Source: Perognathus longimembris pacificus (taxonomy: Eukaryota; Chordata; Mammalia; Rodentia; Heteromyidae). Taken from it: a stretch of 64,000 nucleotides of DNA. Position numbers and translations under genes: made by a program. The DNA lies in NCBI RefSeq assembly GCF_023159225.1, contig NC_063161.1:125960958-126024957 (forward strand). Direction: 5' to 3'. Positions 10,830 to 23,607 of this stretch are shown piece after piece (the first letter of the stretch is position 1; every line of letters starts with the position of its first letter). The notes beneath the pieces are model-generated. The model worked only from the letters and a program-made list of their open reading frames with translations, was not told where the DNA came from and made no database searches.

Positions 10830-12400
10830 TTACATTTTTTTTTACTCTTATACTTAAAATGTTAAGAAAAAGAATACAGGTTGGAATAGTGTCTTTTGTC
10901 TTTGGACTGTTGCTTACCTGTGCGTACAACTCTTATCTCCCTAGCTGTCATGAACTGGAGTGCTGCCTTGAGAACTTTCTGGAATCCAGTATATGTCATT
11001 AAATACTTGTTGAAACTTTGTGACTGCAGCAGTTAGTGTCAGCCCCCCGGTGCGCAACAATTTTAAAATTGTGTAGTCTGAAGACTTTATTTCTGTTTCC
11101 CCTTCACAATGCTATCATTGGTTGTGGTTTTAAAGACAGTTTAAGGAGTTTAGAGATCTTTTTTTTTTTTAAACACAGACATATAAATGAGAAGCTTTAG
11201 AATTACTGGTACTTATTAGTGAATGAGAAGCAGAAAATAACTACACATTCAAAAATACCCCAACTAAATCGCTGCCTCATTTTCCTCATACTGTTCATCT
11301 TCAATTCCCAAATGATTTCAAAGGTTTCTTTCCTTAAAATGCATTTATATCTCCTATTTTCTCTTCCAGAATGCAGAACTTGATACTGCGAGGTAGATAA
11401 CTGAAACTCTAGGGGAGTGGAAAATTGAAAAGTTAAATATAACAGAAGAAAAAAAATCAAAGGAGAAAACCTTTCTTTTTATTGAGCCTTAAAGGGATAG
11501 AACCAACTTTCTGGGTTACTCAGAGAGATTCTGAGACTAAAAGATGATCAACTCATCCATTACTAGGTAAAGAGGAAAGGGCATCTCGGAGAGAAAGGTT
11601 ATCATGTTGGGAGCCCCATGTTTGAACATTTGGTGAATACTCTTTGTAGAGAGACATGAGACATCCTTCCACAACTATAAATGCTAAAAATTTCAAGTGC
11701 TCTGTCACATGTGGCATTTGACCACAGAATGGCGATTAGAATGTGAAATGGTTTCACTGTGTGTACAATTAGTGAGAATATGACTTCTCAGAAAACCATA
11801 ACTGGACACACTATTAGAAGTAGGAGGTTGCTGCAAACTGTGCTTCAAGATTATACTTATTCTTTATAGCCACCTCCACTCAGGGAAATGAGATCCAAAT
11901 TGGAGAAATGCACATTACAAAAAGTTGATATCCATTCACTTGAAATAAAGGGCTATAAAGAAATGCTTTTGCAGGTATCACTGTGGATGCATTAAGTTTT
12001 ATTATTTTTTTTGCAAGAAAACAGAACAATGAAAAACGGCATGTACCATGTTTCTGTTAAGCTATTCCAAAGGCTGCTCAGTAGAGAATTTGGCTTAGTG
12101 CGGCTGACAGCTGCTTGGGGTGAGCTGCGACATTTTTCTAAAATGAGAATCTAGTCAGAATTTTAAGCCTTCATTCCTACATTAATTATAAAGGTATAAT
12201 AAAAGAAATGTTCCCTTCTTGAAGATTAAGAATTCAACTGTAGAATCAACACATAATGGATCAGAACAGTGCTCCTACAAGCAAATTACTTTACTCTCAT
12301 TTGTCCTGACTGGCATTTTCCCATGAGTATATGCTCTCCCTCTTATTCTTTCACTGTCTTCATTCCTCCTAAATATCTCTTTCCTTTTCTTCCCTTTCAT
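10830..12400. other. Unassigned stretch
   Basis: No gene or confidently named repeat. The minus-strand frame at 11203-11460 (85 codons) has no recognisable homology. Confidence 0.4.
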
Positions 12401-12402
12401 TG

Positions 12403-12405
12403 ACA

Positions 12406-12456
<51 letters not shown>
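12403..12456. repeat. (TC)n(AC)n compound microsatellite
   Basis: Interrupted TCTG/TC units followed by about nine AC units. Confidence 0.95.
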
Positions 12457-12534
12457 TTCCACTATACATATACACTTCCAACTAATTTTTGTTCAGCCTG
12501 TACATGTCAGTTTAGACACATGGGGCACAGTCTA

Positions 12535-12640
12535 AACACTAGTTTGTTTCTTTCAGTAGACTATAAACTTCATGAGGGTAGGATCCATACTAAGAGTAAT
12601 CCATTGTCACTTCTGTGGCATGTGCTGAAAAATGTCTTTG
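12535..12640 (+). mobile_element. L2-like LINE relic
   Basis: AGTAGACTATAAACTTCATG followed by AGGGTAGGATCCATAC matches the well-conserved L2 3' block (consensus ACTAGACTGTAAGCTCC, then GAGGGCAGGGAC). The terminal part is degraded. Confidence 0.6.
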
Positions 12641-13408
12641 AGTTCATGCTTCAAACACAGAACTTAAAAGAATGACTTGTAGTCTATTACTGAGCATAGT
12701 TGAATGATTGTACAAAATGACACGATGTTCTAGTAACTGAGGTAAGAAGAGAGTAGGTTTCAGAAAGAGGCCAATGATTGTTACAAGGCAATGGACAGTA
12801 GTATCCTTTCGAACTGCCTGTAGGATAAAGGATACCCTTATCACGCTTCCATTCTTTCTGTTTTGCAGCATAGCAATGTTCATCGTTGAAACAGATATGT
12901 CAGACTATCGAAGTCTGTAATTCTCAAGCACTTGAATCATAACAAAATATCCTGGATGTGCAACCAAATCCTTCAAAACAAACATGTTCTAAAATTACCA
13001 ATATATCATACTTATGAGAGATGGCTCTATTCATGAGAAAAGGAGAGCTGTCAGCATTCATTCTGTAATTCATATATAAATCATATTCCTGACCTCATAA
13101 AATCAAGGCCAGAACCAAGAATAGGGTATATTCATGGAAACAATGTTTATGTTGACTGTCCATCTTTGTGGAAAATTAATTCTTGTAGTGTCAATTGAAC
13201 TTGCATGTTAATAGTTTTAAAAAAGCACATTCCCTTCAAATAGTGGCATTGAAACAAAATAAAATTTGGATTTGATAATTGCTGTATATTTTCTCTCATT
13301 TTTAGCAATCTAAAAGGTTTTTATCAACTACAAATCATTCACGTCTTAATTATGCCACATGAGGACTATGTACATTGTATGAAATCCTATTTCTCAAATC
13401 AAAGACGT

Positions 13409-13412
13409 GTGT

Positions 13413-13453
<41 letters not shown>

Positions 13454-13456
13454 CAT
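13409..13456. repeat. (TG)n microsatellite
   Basis: An interrupted TG tract adjoins the 3' end of the minus-strand SINE that follows. In SINE orientation it is a (CA)n tail. Confidence 0.95.
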
Positions 13457-13652
13457 GCAATCTGTCCTGGTGGTTAAACTCAGGGCCTGGACACTATATC
13501 TAAGTTTCTTTTGCTTCAAGCTAGTGTCTACAGTTGCACTTCTAGCTTTTGGGGGGTTAGTCTGTTGCACACAAGAGTTTCATGAACTTTCTGCAAAGGT
13601 TGGCTTTGAGCCTTGATCCTCAGATCTCAGCCTCCTGAGTAGTTAGTATTAT
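13457..13652 (-). mobile_element. B1-Geo composite SINE
   Basis: The reverse complement carries a degraded 7SL/B1 left half (GGCTGAGATCTGAGGATCAA) and a Geo right half ending in CTGAGTTTAACCACCAGGAC. The 5' end is worn. The tail grades into the (CA)n repeat in SINE orientation. Confidence 0.8.
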
Positions 13653-15774
13653 ATTTTTTTAAGGAAAAACCACTATCATACTATTTGGGTTACTTTAATC
13701 ATGACAATTTATACTTTAGTTATGTCAATTTATAACTATGATTTAGCCAGATATAAAATATTAATGCTTAAGCCTTATAAAACTGCAGAAAAAAACTAAT
13801 TTAGAAGTTAAATGTAAACAAGATGTTTAAAAATCCAGTAAAATTGGGATGCATAAAATTCAATATAATATATTAGTGAGGGGTAACTGTTATGAGGACT
13901 TTGGACTGTTATGAGGACTTTGGTATTATTTGTATAACACATAGATGATGTGCTCAACCTTTGGAGCCATGTTGTAATATATAATGACACTGAGAAAGCA
14001 TTCTCTAATCAGGAACAGTCTCTCTGACCACATGTGATGAGTTAGTAGGAAAATTCTAAGCTAGTTATACTTAATTTGTAAGATAAGGGAAGTTTCAATT
14101 CCTGTTTACTCTTATTAGGATGTAGGCATGAGAATCTCCATTACTTTTAGATCTTTGGTCTGTGGATTGTCTTTGTTGGATCCAATACCTCTAGGCTACT
14201 AAAATAAGACATCTGCTTAGGTATTGGCTTAAATTTTGCTTCTGATGGTGAAGTTGAAGAAGTCCATCTGCTTTGTATCTATGAGTTGATAGGACCTCCT
14301 GAGTTGGAAGATAAAGACCCGAAGGTAGGGATGATCCCCCACCTCCACTCTTAGTTTTCCACCCTCCATCTGTTTCTCCTTTTGGAAAATATTTGCAAGT
14401 CCTCTCAAACATAGACTTTATACATAGCATTCACATCTAGTATTTAAGCTCATCGCTCATTAGATTCCTGAGGGTCTTCTCTGGTCCACTCACTAGATAT
14501 TACTATGTCATGTTTTCATGCCCAGGTTCACGGTGTCCCTTCTATCTAGATATTTCTGCCTAGGGTGATTTCTTAATGGAAAAATTCCATTGTAGCTATT
14601 AGAGTAAGTGAAACTTAAAAATATCCCAAAAACCTTGCCATTTAATTCTGAATTAATTATATCTGTTATTTCTATAGCACTAGAGCATTTAGTCTATACA
14701 TCTATGCTAGCCATTTGAACACAGAATTTTGATTGTTTAAACAAGACATATCTTCTTCACTCAATAGTTAGATACTTAAGGGTGAAACAACTTATATTTC
14801 AGTGCCTGGATTCCTGTAGTCAAGAGGACCATGCTCAGTAAATGCTCAGTGTTCTGAATTTATTAAAATATTTGACATTTACATAATAGGGTTTATATTA
14901 GTTTCGCATACATTATTCACTTAAATTTTCCAATGGGCCAATGAGATTTTTAAAAAAATTATTATTTCCATAATGTAGATGAACTAACTTGCAAGAATAT
15001 CTGAAACCTACTTAGAACAGTACTCACTACAAATACTTCTTAGCTTAGTCTTCTCTGAACCATTCATTACCCTTGGCTCTCTGTGCCTTTACAGAAAACA
15101 AACATGCAGTCTTTCTTCAGCAGCCTGAGCCCTATATTGCTCTGCAATCACTTGAAATCCCAGAACCACATCTTCAACCTTGCCTTACAATTTCTGTCAC
15201 AAATATGAGTTAGGGCATGGCTTTTAAATGTCAGTATGGGTACCTTTTCCAGTGAAATTAGCACTATAATTCTTAGGGTTGTTTTTTTTCAAGCCTCCTG
15301 AAACCTCATGGGACTGATTTCACAAATCAAGTCATCAGCACACAATATTTACAGACTGTATGAATTCAAATACTACAGAAAGGTAGTAAATGAATCTAAA
15401 GATTGTACATGTCTTATTTCAATATGACAGATACCACTTTTTATCTCTTGATCAGATTTTTCTACTGTACTGTTTTACCATTTAGGTAAAACTATGGACA
15501 GCCTATGTATGTAAAAGATGACCCCTTTGAGAATACATACGAAAAACAGAAAACCTTGGGAGCAACCAGCTTGTGGAAATGCAATTTTGAAAAGTTTCTG
15601 AATTGGAACTGGCCAAAGTTATGAAAGTTTTTATTTTATTTTATTTTTTTAGTCAGCAGCCCAGCTATTCCCAGTACTCTTAGGAAAATCAGTATTTATA
15701 CTTTCTAATTTCCAAAGGTCATATGGAACTAATAATGTTTCAGGAACCTCTGAGTTCATAGTTATGTTCTCAAA
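13653..15774. other. Mostly unassigned stretch
   Basis: No gene is recognised. A 19-bp exact tandem duplication lies at 13886-13923. A weak antisense MIR-like block lies around 14900-15010 (TTTCCATAATGTAGATGAAC). The rest shows no structure I can name. Confidence 0.4.
13886..13923. repeat. 19-bp exact tandem duplication
   Basis: ACTGTTATGAGGACTTTGG occurs twice head to tail with no mismatch, consistent with a recent slippage or end-joining event. Confidence 0.9.
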
Positions 15775-15975
15775 TCCCCAGTCTACCACTAACCCTCACA
15801 AACCTTTCTGAGCCTCATTATCTCCCTCTGTTAAATGGAAATAAAAGCAGTATCTACCTCACGGTTATTATGATAACCTCCATATTATTTTTTGTATTAC
15901 ATGTGGTGAGGAACATAAGGCTTGCTATAATGCTTAACACATATTAAATGTCCAAGAAGTACTGTCATGATTGTT
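15775..15975 (+). mobile_element. MIR SINE
   Basis: It has MIR blocks in order: AACCTTTCTGAGCCTCATTA, then TCCCTCTGTTAAATGGAAAT, then AGCAGTATCTACCTCACGG, then TGCTTAACACATATTAAATG. These parallel the consensus CTCTGTGCCTCAGTTTCC, CTGTAAAATGGGGATAAT, ACCTACCTCATAGGG and the 3' end. Confidence 0.8.
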
Positions 15976-17847
15976 GTGGTGGGAATAAAAGAATAGGAAC
16001 AAGAAAAAGAGGATGTATTCAGAATTCCCACAGACCAGGCTTCCTGCTGGGCTTTTTCTCTCATTCTTAACAAAAACTCCCACGAAATAGATTTCTGGAG
16101 CATTCCTACTTTATAGATAAGGACACTCTGACCTAAATAGTGGATGATTTCGAGGTCTCATTCATGTACTATTATCTGTCACAGGTGACAGTGACTGCGA
16201 AGAATTTAGTATTCTACAGCTAGCCACTTTATTCCTTAACTTTTTTCTCCTGGTCTTTAGAAGGGAATGTGAATTTGACTTTCCAGTTTTCCACAAGGTG
16301 TTTTGAAGGTCATAGAAGAAACTATGTAAATGGAAACTTTCTTGCTTTCACTCTTCTCTGGACAGACCCCTAAATCCTAGGATCTATGAGGCCTACTTGT
16401 AAATCATCATCAACTCTCTGCCTTTCATCACTTCATCTCTGCCTTGTTCTCTGAGATTTAAAAGGCTAAAACTGATTGGCACAGCACTGTCTATCTGCCT
16501 CACACTTCAGGGCATAAACCATGGGGTGAAATCAAGCTGCAGACACTAGCAACTTTCTCCCGCAGTGTTGTGATAAAACTTAAATTATAACTCGGAGAAG
16601 AGAGTATGTACAGTATATTAAAAAGCCTGGGCTCACACACACAGTAAGAATGACTTGAAGCTACAGTTTACAGTCTTAGTGAACTCAGAGGAAGAAATGT
16701 TTCTTTTCTTTTTTTTTCTTTTTACTTAGGAGGTTTTATTTTGTAAGGTTTTATAATCTATAAGACATATTCTGTGCCCTAACATTGGAGTCCTTTTCTT
16801 ACAAGAAAAAGGATTCTTCTCTTCATGAAATCAGTTGTACCCAAGTCCTAACATATGAAACTGTAAGAAATGTTTCTTATGAGTAGAACTCATATCTAAA
16901 AATACATAACAATGATAGTGAATGTGGCAGAAAAAAATCTAAATATTAAGTATGGCTAATGGATCTCACACATCAGAGGTCCTTGGTCTGAGTGCTACAA
17001 GCCTTAATATCCATTGCAGAAAAAGAAAAAGATTTGACAACCAGAGAAGAAACATGGATAGATCTTGAGTGAGAATGAGAAATTATATTCTCAGTGTTTA
17101 CAGAACATTTTCCTCTCCATTTCACAAGTTAAAAGTTGGCACTGAAGTTATATACCCTCTCCACAGTGAATTTTCATCTATAAATGTGCTCATTTCATAG
17201 CCTGATTCTCTTGTTTTTATTTTAGCAATTACAATATAATTGATTCTAGCCAAATTTGTATCATGGATATTATTACTGATAGCTTGAGGGTTTCCAACCC
17301 ACGAAACTTTCCAATGGGAAAGAGAAGCTATGTGAATAGTAGAGTAGAGAAAAATAACTTTTATTAGCTTCTTTCTAAGTTGAAAATGATACATACTCCA
17401 TTTTCAATTTTTCTGAGTCCATGCTCCATTGGGTTATATCAGGTTTCACCTTTAACATCAGCCAAATAGATTTGAAGGAAGACAAATTGAGATTCAAAGG
17501 ATAATATAGTTTTTTGAAGATATAATAAAGCCCATGAACATGAATTGGATAGAAGCTTGAAGCAAGTGTTAAATTTTTTTTAATACAAGGAATTGGTGTC
17601 TGCTAAACCCACTTATTTAAAGTTTTTCCCTATATTTTATTAGAAACTTATACTTAAAAGGATTTATAATATGGCTGAAACATCTCTTAAAACTGAAGTG
17701 TGAATGCATTCAGTTTTAGCTCACTTTCTTTTATACCATAAATATGGTATTTTCCCTTAGTAATTACTTACCCAAACAGGCAGAATTCTACATTTGCAAT
17801 GTCTTACTCATTTTGATTTCTCTTTGTTATCTTTGCCCTTCTAACTC

Positions 17848-17896
<49 letters not shown>

Positions 17897-19363
17897 GATG
17901 CCTAATAAACAGGCTACTGTAGTTTAAAGTTTTGGTATATGAGGTAAGAAAAACATAAAATGAGCCCTAAAATAAAACTTGACATCAATCAGCTCATTTC
18001 TTGGAATTACAAACAACACTTATCAAGCCATAGCCTCAGAAGTCTACAATAACATTATTCATATTCATATTTTCTGTCTCAGTCTCTGAGCTTTCATTGA
18101 CTTTGCCACCTGGGACTAGGATCAGTCTTTTGGTGCTTATTTGTGAACTGGGGAAATAGAACCAGATAACTTTATTGTATATCATACAAGGCACTTTCAG
18201 GGCCTGGGAAGACAGGGGATAGACTGTTTTACAGTAACCACTGAGCTGCTTCTGTCTCATGAGCTCAGGTCGATGTTTGTTCTGTGGCTTTGTATCCAGG
18301 AAGGTCTGTAAAGTGAATTTAATAGCCCCCTGCTCAGTCAATTTTCCCATGACTCAGTATAATTTACTCTATATTTTGTGGGTTTTAAAAGATCCAAACA
18401 CTTCTTTTGTATGTAAAAGGTGCATGCATAGGAAAAACTTACAAATTTAACCTTCCATTTGCATTAGCGTGGATTGTTGGTGGAGTCATTCTAGATACTG
18501 TTCAGAGACAGAGCAGTTTAATTCAGTGCTCTTCATCCATTTTCAATCTCTAGTCTTGTTTCCTCCCTCTGGTTTCATCTTCTCTTTATCCTCACTCAGA
18601 TATAAATGACCCCTAACATCATAATTTTTCCCCTAAAACCAGAGTAGTTCAAAAAAATATTCAAGCATTTGCCATGGAAAGGTTTTTGCAGAAAACAATG
18701 ATTTGCCAATCTATTTTGTTAACACATATAATTTTTCCTCTTTCTCTTTCCAAGGAAAAAATCTAAGGGTATTACATGCATCAAATACCCACTCCCCACA
18801 CCCCCATACCTGCTAGACTATGAAAAGACTGTGCAGTGTTTGCCTAAAAAAGGGTAAAAAAACATGGGTTATTGAGTGATTTCATTGATATAACCAGTCA
18901 AAAAGGTAGCTGTGTTGTCAGTGTAGTCTCTTATGCACTTCCATGGAAACAAAGCCACATTATGGGAATTGGAATCACATTAATACAGGAGGATAACTAC
19001 TGTTTGATTTTTATGAGATTTAGGTAGAAGCTCATTCCCTAAGCCTCCACTCCAGGGGCCCACTTTGATGAATGGAGCTGGAGGTAGACTACAAGAAGCC
19101 TTTTGAATGAGAAATCAGCCGCAGCTCTTCTCCCCACCCAATCACTATTATCTACCAATTTCAAGTTGTACTTTGTGGGTTGCCTGAAATAGGTATCTCA
19201 ATTGTCAACAGAAAGGAAATTCATGGATGAAGTCACAGTATCCTAAGAGAAGTTTGCTATGAGTGGCATTGGGAGGATTGATCAATTCTACTGTTGCTGA
19301 ACTAATAGTATCTGTCTTGTTACTAAGAGAGAATCTTTGATTTTGGGGGGCAAAGGGTTGGCT
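15976..19363. other. Mostly unassigned stretch
   Basis: No gene is recognised. It contains the (TG)n tract at 17848-17894. The longest chance-like frame is at 18036-18350 (minus, 104 codons), without recognisable domains. Confidence 0.4.
17848..17894. repeat. (TG)n microsatellite
   Basis: About 23 TG units with one TT interruption. No SINE is visible next to it, unlike many of the other dinucleotide tracts here. Confidence 0.97.
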
Positions 19364-19555
19364 CAGGTGAGTGTATCTCAAAATGTGAACTTTGGATGAG
19401 ATACATGTACATGTTCTGGAATCTTGCAAGAGCTATAAATTCTGAGGTGTTGTCCCTGACATACTAGATTGGATGTGCCAGGTTGGGAGACAGCAATCTC
19501 TGTTTGTATGTTCTCCAGGTACATCCACATGTACACATACATTTGAGCACTGTTG
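19364..19555 (+). mobile_element. MER5A-like hAT non-autonomous DNA transposon
   Basis: It opens with CAGGTGAGTGTATCTCAAAA and closes with TTTGAGCACTGTTG, matching the imperfect inverted ends of MER5A. Internal blocks GACAGCAATCTCTGTTTG and TTCTCCAGG match the consensus CAGCAATCTGTGTTTTAAC and CCTCCAGG. This is an ancient mammalian relic. Confidence 0.7.
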
Positions 19556-19799
19556 ACACAGGCAATTTTGTGAAATCCACTAAAGTATTTCCATATGGAC
19601 ATCAAGGATTAAGCCCTGCTGGTAATTTACTGAAAGTCACAGGACACAAGGCCTTCTTAGATTTTTCTGGCAGTTCAATAGTAGAGTCACTTCAGAGAAC
19701 CAGCCTCCAGAATCACTGGGGAGCTCTTATGTACAGAAGTGTACCTTTGATAGATAGAACAGAAGACTATGATGAAGGCATGGAAGTTAACTCACTGCT

Positions 19800-19912
19800 C
19801 GTTCTTTTTGCAAATAAAGCTTCATTAGGACATAGCTACAGGCATTCATTTATGTATTGTGTGTGGTTGCTTCCACACCATAAAGTCAGAATTGAATAAT
19901 TGTGGTAAAGAC
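19800..19912 (+). mobile_element. hAT/Charlie-type DNA transposon end (relic)
   Basis: TTTTTGCAAATAAAGCTTCA, TTCATTTATGTATTGTGTGT and GGTTGCTTCCACACCATAA follow a common mammalian repeat whose consensus reads AATAAAGTTTTATTGGAAC, TTCATTTACGTATTG and TGGCTGCTTTCACGCTAC. A 138-codon frame at 19483-19899 spans this and the MER5A relic, so that frame is a chance reading through two transposon remnants. Confidence 0.65.
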
Positions 19913-19921
19913 ACTGTTCCT

Positions 19922-20173
19922 CTGGGTGCCAGTGGCTCATACCTGTAATCCTAACTACTCAAGGGGTTGATATCTGATGGTTGTGGTTTAAGCCAGACTG
20001 GGCAGAAAAGTGCTTATAAAATTCTTATCTCCATGAAACTACTAAAATAAGGGAAGTGGCACTGTTTGTGGCTCAAGCGGTACCGTGCTAGCCTTGAACA
20101 CAAAGAGGCTCAGGAGCAGTGCACAGGCCTTGAGTTCAAGCCCCATGGCGCCCCCCCCCCCCGCCAAAAAAAA
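19922..20173 (+). mobile_element. B1-Geo composite SINE
   Basis: 7SL/B1-like left monomer (GTGCCAGTGGCTCATACCTG), linker (CTTATCTCCATGAAACTACT) and a well-kept Geo monomer (GAAGTGGCACTGTTTGTGGC through GAGTTCAAGCCCCATG). It ends in an unusual C run (about 14 C) followed by an A run. Confidence 0.9.
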
Positions 20174-20295
20174 GCCACACAGTCCCTGTAACAAGTGAGA
20201 ATTACACAATATGACTAGAGGGAACCGTTGCAAGGAGATTGCATGAATAATTTTCACCCTTAAATTTAGATCTCACACACACATAACCTCCCCCT

Positions 20296-20313
20296 GCTCT
20301 CTCTCTGTCTCTG

Positions 20314-20379
<66 letters not shown>
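20296..20379. repeat. (TC)n/(TCTG)n plus (AC)n compound microsatellite
   Basis: About 60 bases of TC/TCTG units run into about ten AC units. Confidence 0.96.
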
Positions 20380-23173
20380 CATAAAGAAATTACACAGAGT
20401 AGCCTCAGTCAGAACTGGTATTATGTTCGGCATGGGCTACTCTGGCTGGCTACACAACAAACTAGAAGATGGGATAGGGTAAGCATAATAAAATCTGTAT
20501 GGCAAAAGAGTGAGAAGAAAAGCTTTAGAGTGGACCTAGAAATAGCATATGCTGCAACCATTTTTGCATGCAAATGGATTGCATTACAGATTAATCATGA
20601 TGTTTCTATTCTCAGAAACCTTCCAGGAGCTCACCACCCTTCTCTATTTGTTTTGTAATTGGTATGTGGAGGAAAATTATTGGTCATCCTGCTCCTGGAT
20701 TATAAATACATCATCAATGGATCATGGGGTGCTCTCTAGAACCTGTGTAGGGAAGCTTTAGAGGAATCAAGAGGTAAATGTGGAAGGATAAATCTTTTAC
20801 AAAAAGTATTAATGGGAAAGGAGGTAGATGGGAAGCAAAAGAGAATTTCAGGCACTTTCATGGTGTTTTTTTCTGTAATTCTATAAGTTAGTTGTCACCT
20901 TTATTTACTTATTTTTCCTAACGTAAGGACAGGGCACACAGAACTCTTAAGTAATTGGATGAGAATAAACAATCAAAAAGTGATATGATAGTGTATATCT
21001 CTTTGGTTCTATCTTGTCTTATCTAATCTTCTGTTAATTGCATTTTTTCCTGCAAAGTCTACCAGACAGATTTATATAAATGAAGGAAGAAGTGGGAGAG
21101 AAAGGGAAGGAAAGACAGATGGGAGGGGGATGAAAAAGGCCTGAAAAGAAAGACAGGGAAACAGAATCTTAGTTTGCATCAGTCAGACAAAGGCACTGGT
21201 AGAGGCTGAGGACATAATTCAGAAAGGATATAGACATGACATAGAAAAATAAGTTAAAGTAAAAACTTCAACATAAAACTTTCTGAAAGAAAGGAAAATG
21301 GAAGGGGACAGAAATAACTGTACCCCTTCAAGAAAATATCTGACCCAGGAGACAAATACTCTCATACCTTTTTTTGTCTCAATCTCTAAAGAGCATACTA
21401 ATGATGTGGGGGCTGATGACAAAGTGAAAGGCTCCAAGAGTTCCTTGTTACCAAACTTGGGAAGGCAAGAATGGAGCTAGATTATGAGCCATCACCCACT
21501 CCACGTTCCAGCTTTCTCCAAGCAGCATCTTTTGGAAAACTATTGCTTTGCTTTAAATGTCATCCTCTTTTGGACTTACTTTTAAAGGTAAATAAATAAA
21601 CAACACATTTAATCAGAGGTAACCAGTATGCAACTGTGAAAGTAACAACAATATCTTGCCACATAAATTTAAAATTTTCAATGTTACATACAATGTAAGA
21701 TATTTGAAGCATCCTTATTTGACTTCACAATCATAATGAATTCTGTCTTATAAATGCCATAACACTATGCCACTGTTAATCTAATGTGTTTCCCAGAATA
21801 CATATTCTGCATAATTCTCCTTGATTAACAGGTAAAATATAAATTTGGAAAATGTGGCCTACTTATCATCTTCATGGCATATCACAATTGGTATAAAATG
21901 TCTCTGAAAAACCCACAGCAATGTTACTTAACTTTTCCCCAAATACATTTTCTGAAGGGTATAAGCCCCAGCCCTTCAGTATTATTATTGTTTACAAAAC
22001 TGGAACACAATTTTGGAAATAGAACTGCAATAATATATATTTCATAACAGCACACTCTTTCTCTTATAGATATTTCTAGTTTATTTCTAAAGTTTTGTTA
22101 GATACCTCTTCAGGCTTGATGGCCCATAAAATTATCTGGAAACTTTAAAAATCACAACTGATATTATTCTAAAACTATTCTTGAGAATGTTCAAGAATCT
22201 GCCTTTTTAATTTATGTCCTGATAAATGATTTATGTGAGTTGTTTTTAGGCTATAATCAGTAATGTGAAGGGGAAAAATGATTTTCTTCTTACGAAGCCC
22301 AAGTTTTGATCAGTAGAAGATCTGGTCTAGGAGGATTTGATAATAATAGCAAACAGGGCCTTATTTTTAGAGATGTTCAATCCTTCAGAACTTGCTTATC
22401 TTCTTCCATACCCCTTTATCTGGATCAAGCATCATTTTATCCTGTGATATAACACAAGGCAGTATTATATTATTCTAGACCCAGTTGCATGATTTTGCCC
22501 TTTTGCCTTTATGCTATAACTTGAATTTTGACAGAAGGATATCTGATGCCAGTCCATCAGATATTTACCTCAGTTGTAATATCAGATATGTCCATCAGTT
22601 GTATTTACAAATCCTCCCCTTCCTCCCAAGTAGCCTAGGGGTATTGTTCTTAATTTAAATTTTTGAAGCACAGTCAACTAAGAGTTTAGGCTGAGGCTTC
22701 TTTTGTACTTTTTCTCTAGAGGGCTTGAACAAATAAAACATACTGCACCTAAGATTATGGATCACAGAAGGACAGCTAGAATAAAGGGGTAGTGAGTCCT
22801 AGAATTTGTTTCCTTCATGTAGTCATTTATATCTTTCCCAGTTTTGATGTTCATCTTGATTTCCTCTCTTAGAGACTCTCAGGAAGTCTGAAGAATGGAA
22901 GTCTCCTACACAAATTTATATTCCTTTAAGTGTGACAAGAGGCACATATGAGTAGCTCTTGTCTTATTTCATGGCATTATGAGTGACAATCTATTACTTT
23001 GGTGTCTGTTTGGGTAAATATAATCATAAATATGAAAGGTAATGAATTTAGCAGAAACATATAGAAGGCTCATTGTGGGTCAGTTACTGCTGTAGGTCTT
23101 GGTATTTAGAGCTAAAGAGCAAAAATTCTTCATGAAGCCTGTTTTAGCATCAGATTCTTCATTAAGCTGATGT
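20380..23173. other. Unassigned AT-rich stretch
   Basis: No gene or nameable repeat. Locally repeated words occur around 22530-22600 (CCATCAG and TCAGATAT, each more than once), consistent with small local duplications. Open frames at 20549-20761 and 21219-21480 look like chance. Confidence 0.4.
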
Positions 23174-23607
23174 AAGACCTAGAATAGCAAAAACAATCCT
23201 AAGCAGAAAGAACAGTGCTGGAGGAATTACAATACCCAACTTGAAGTTGTATTATAAAGCTATAGTAATAAAAAACAGCTTGATATTGGCACCGGAACAG
23301 GCCTGAAGACCAATGGAACAGAATTGAAGACCCGGGAATGAACCCACAGAACTACGCTTACTTAATCTTTGATAAATAGGCTAAAACAATAGTTTGGAAG
23401 AAAGATAGCCTCTTTAACAAATTGTGCTGGAAAAACTGGCTCAACACATGCAACAAACTAAAACTAGATCCTTATATATCACCCTGCACCAAAATCAATT
23501 CCAAATGGATTAAAGACCTCGAAATCAAAACAAACGAAACACAAATGAGCAAAATAAGAAAAATATACAGATTTTATAGTGATACGTTCTATGAGGAAAA
23601 CTCATGG
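23174..23607 (+). pseudogene. L1 ORF2 fragment (after the RT domain), isolated
   Basis: The conceptual protein matches the other L1 ORF2 copies in the window from [16 protein letters not shown] through a tryptophan-rich stretch ([20 protein letters not shown], then SKWIKDLE) and about 30 residues further. In L1 this region follows the reverse transcriptase domain and precedes the C-terminal zinc-knuckle-like region. An in-frame stop (TAG near 23378) and single-base changes break the frame. No L1 3' UTR or poly(A) follows within the next 2 kb, and no upstream RT sequence is present. The piece is therefore an internal slice, left by deletion or by a rearranged insertion. It is non-functional. 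Confidence 0.85.

Noticed and set aside
18036..18350. 104-codon minus-strand frame
   Set aside because: No domain, no neighbouring exons, and a length compatible with chance in 64 kb of six-frame sequence.
19483..19899. 138-codon open frame, one of the longest outside L1
   Set aside because: It reads through a MER5A-like relic and another hAT-type relic. No domain, no splice context and no coding-like composition were seen.
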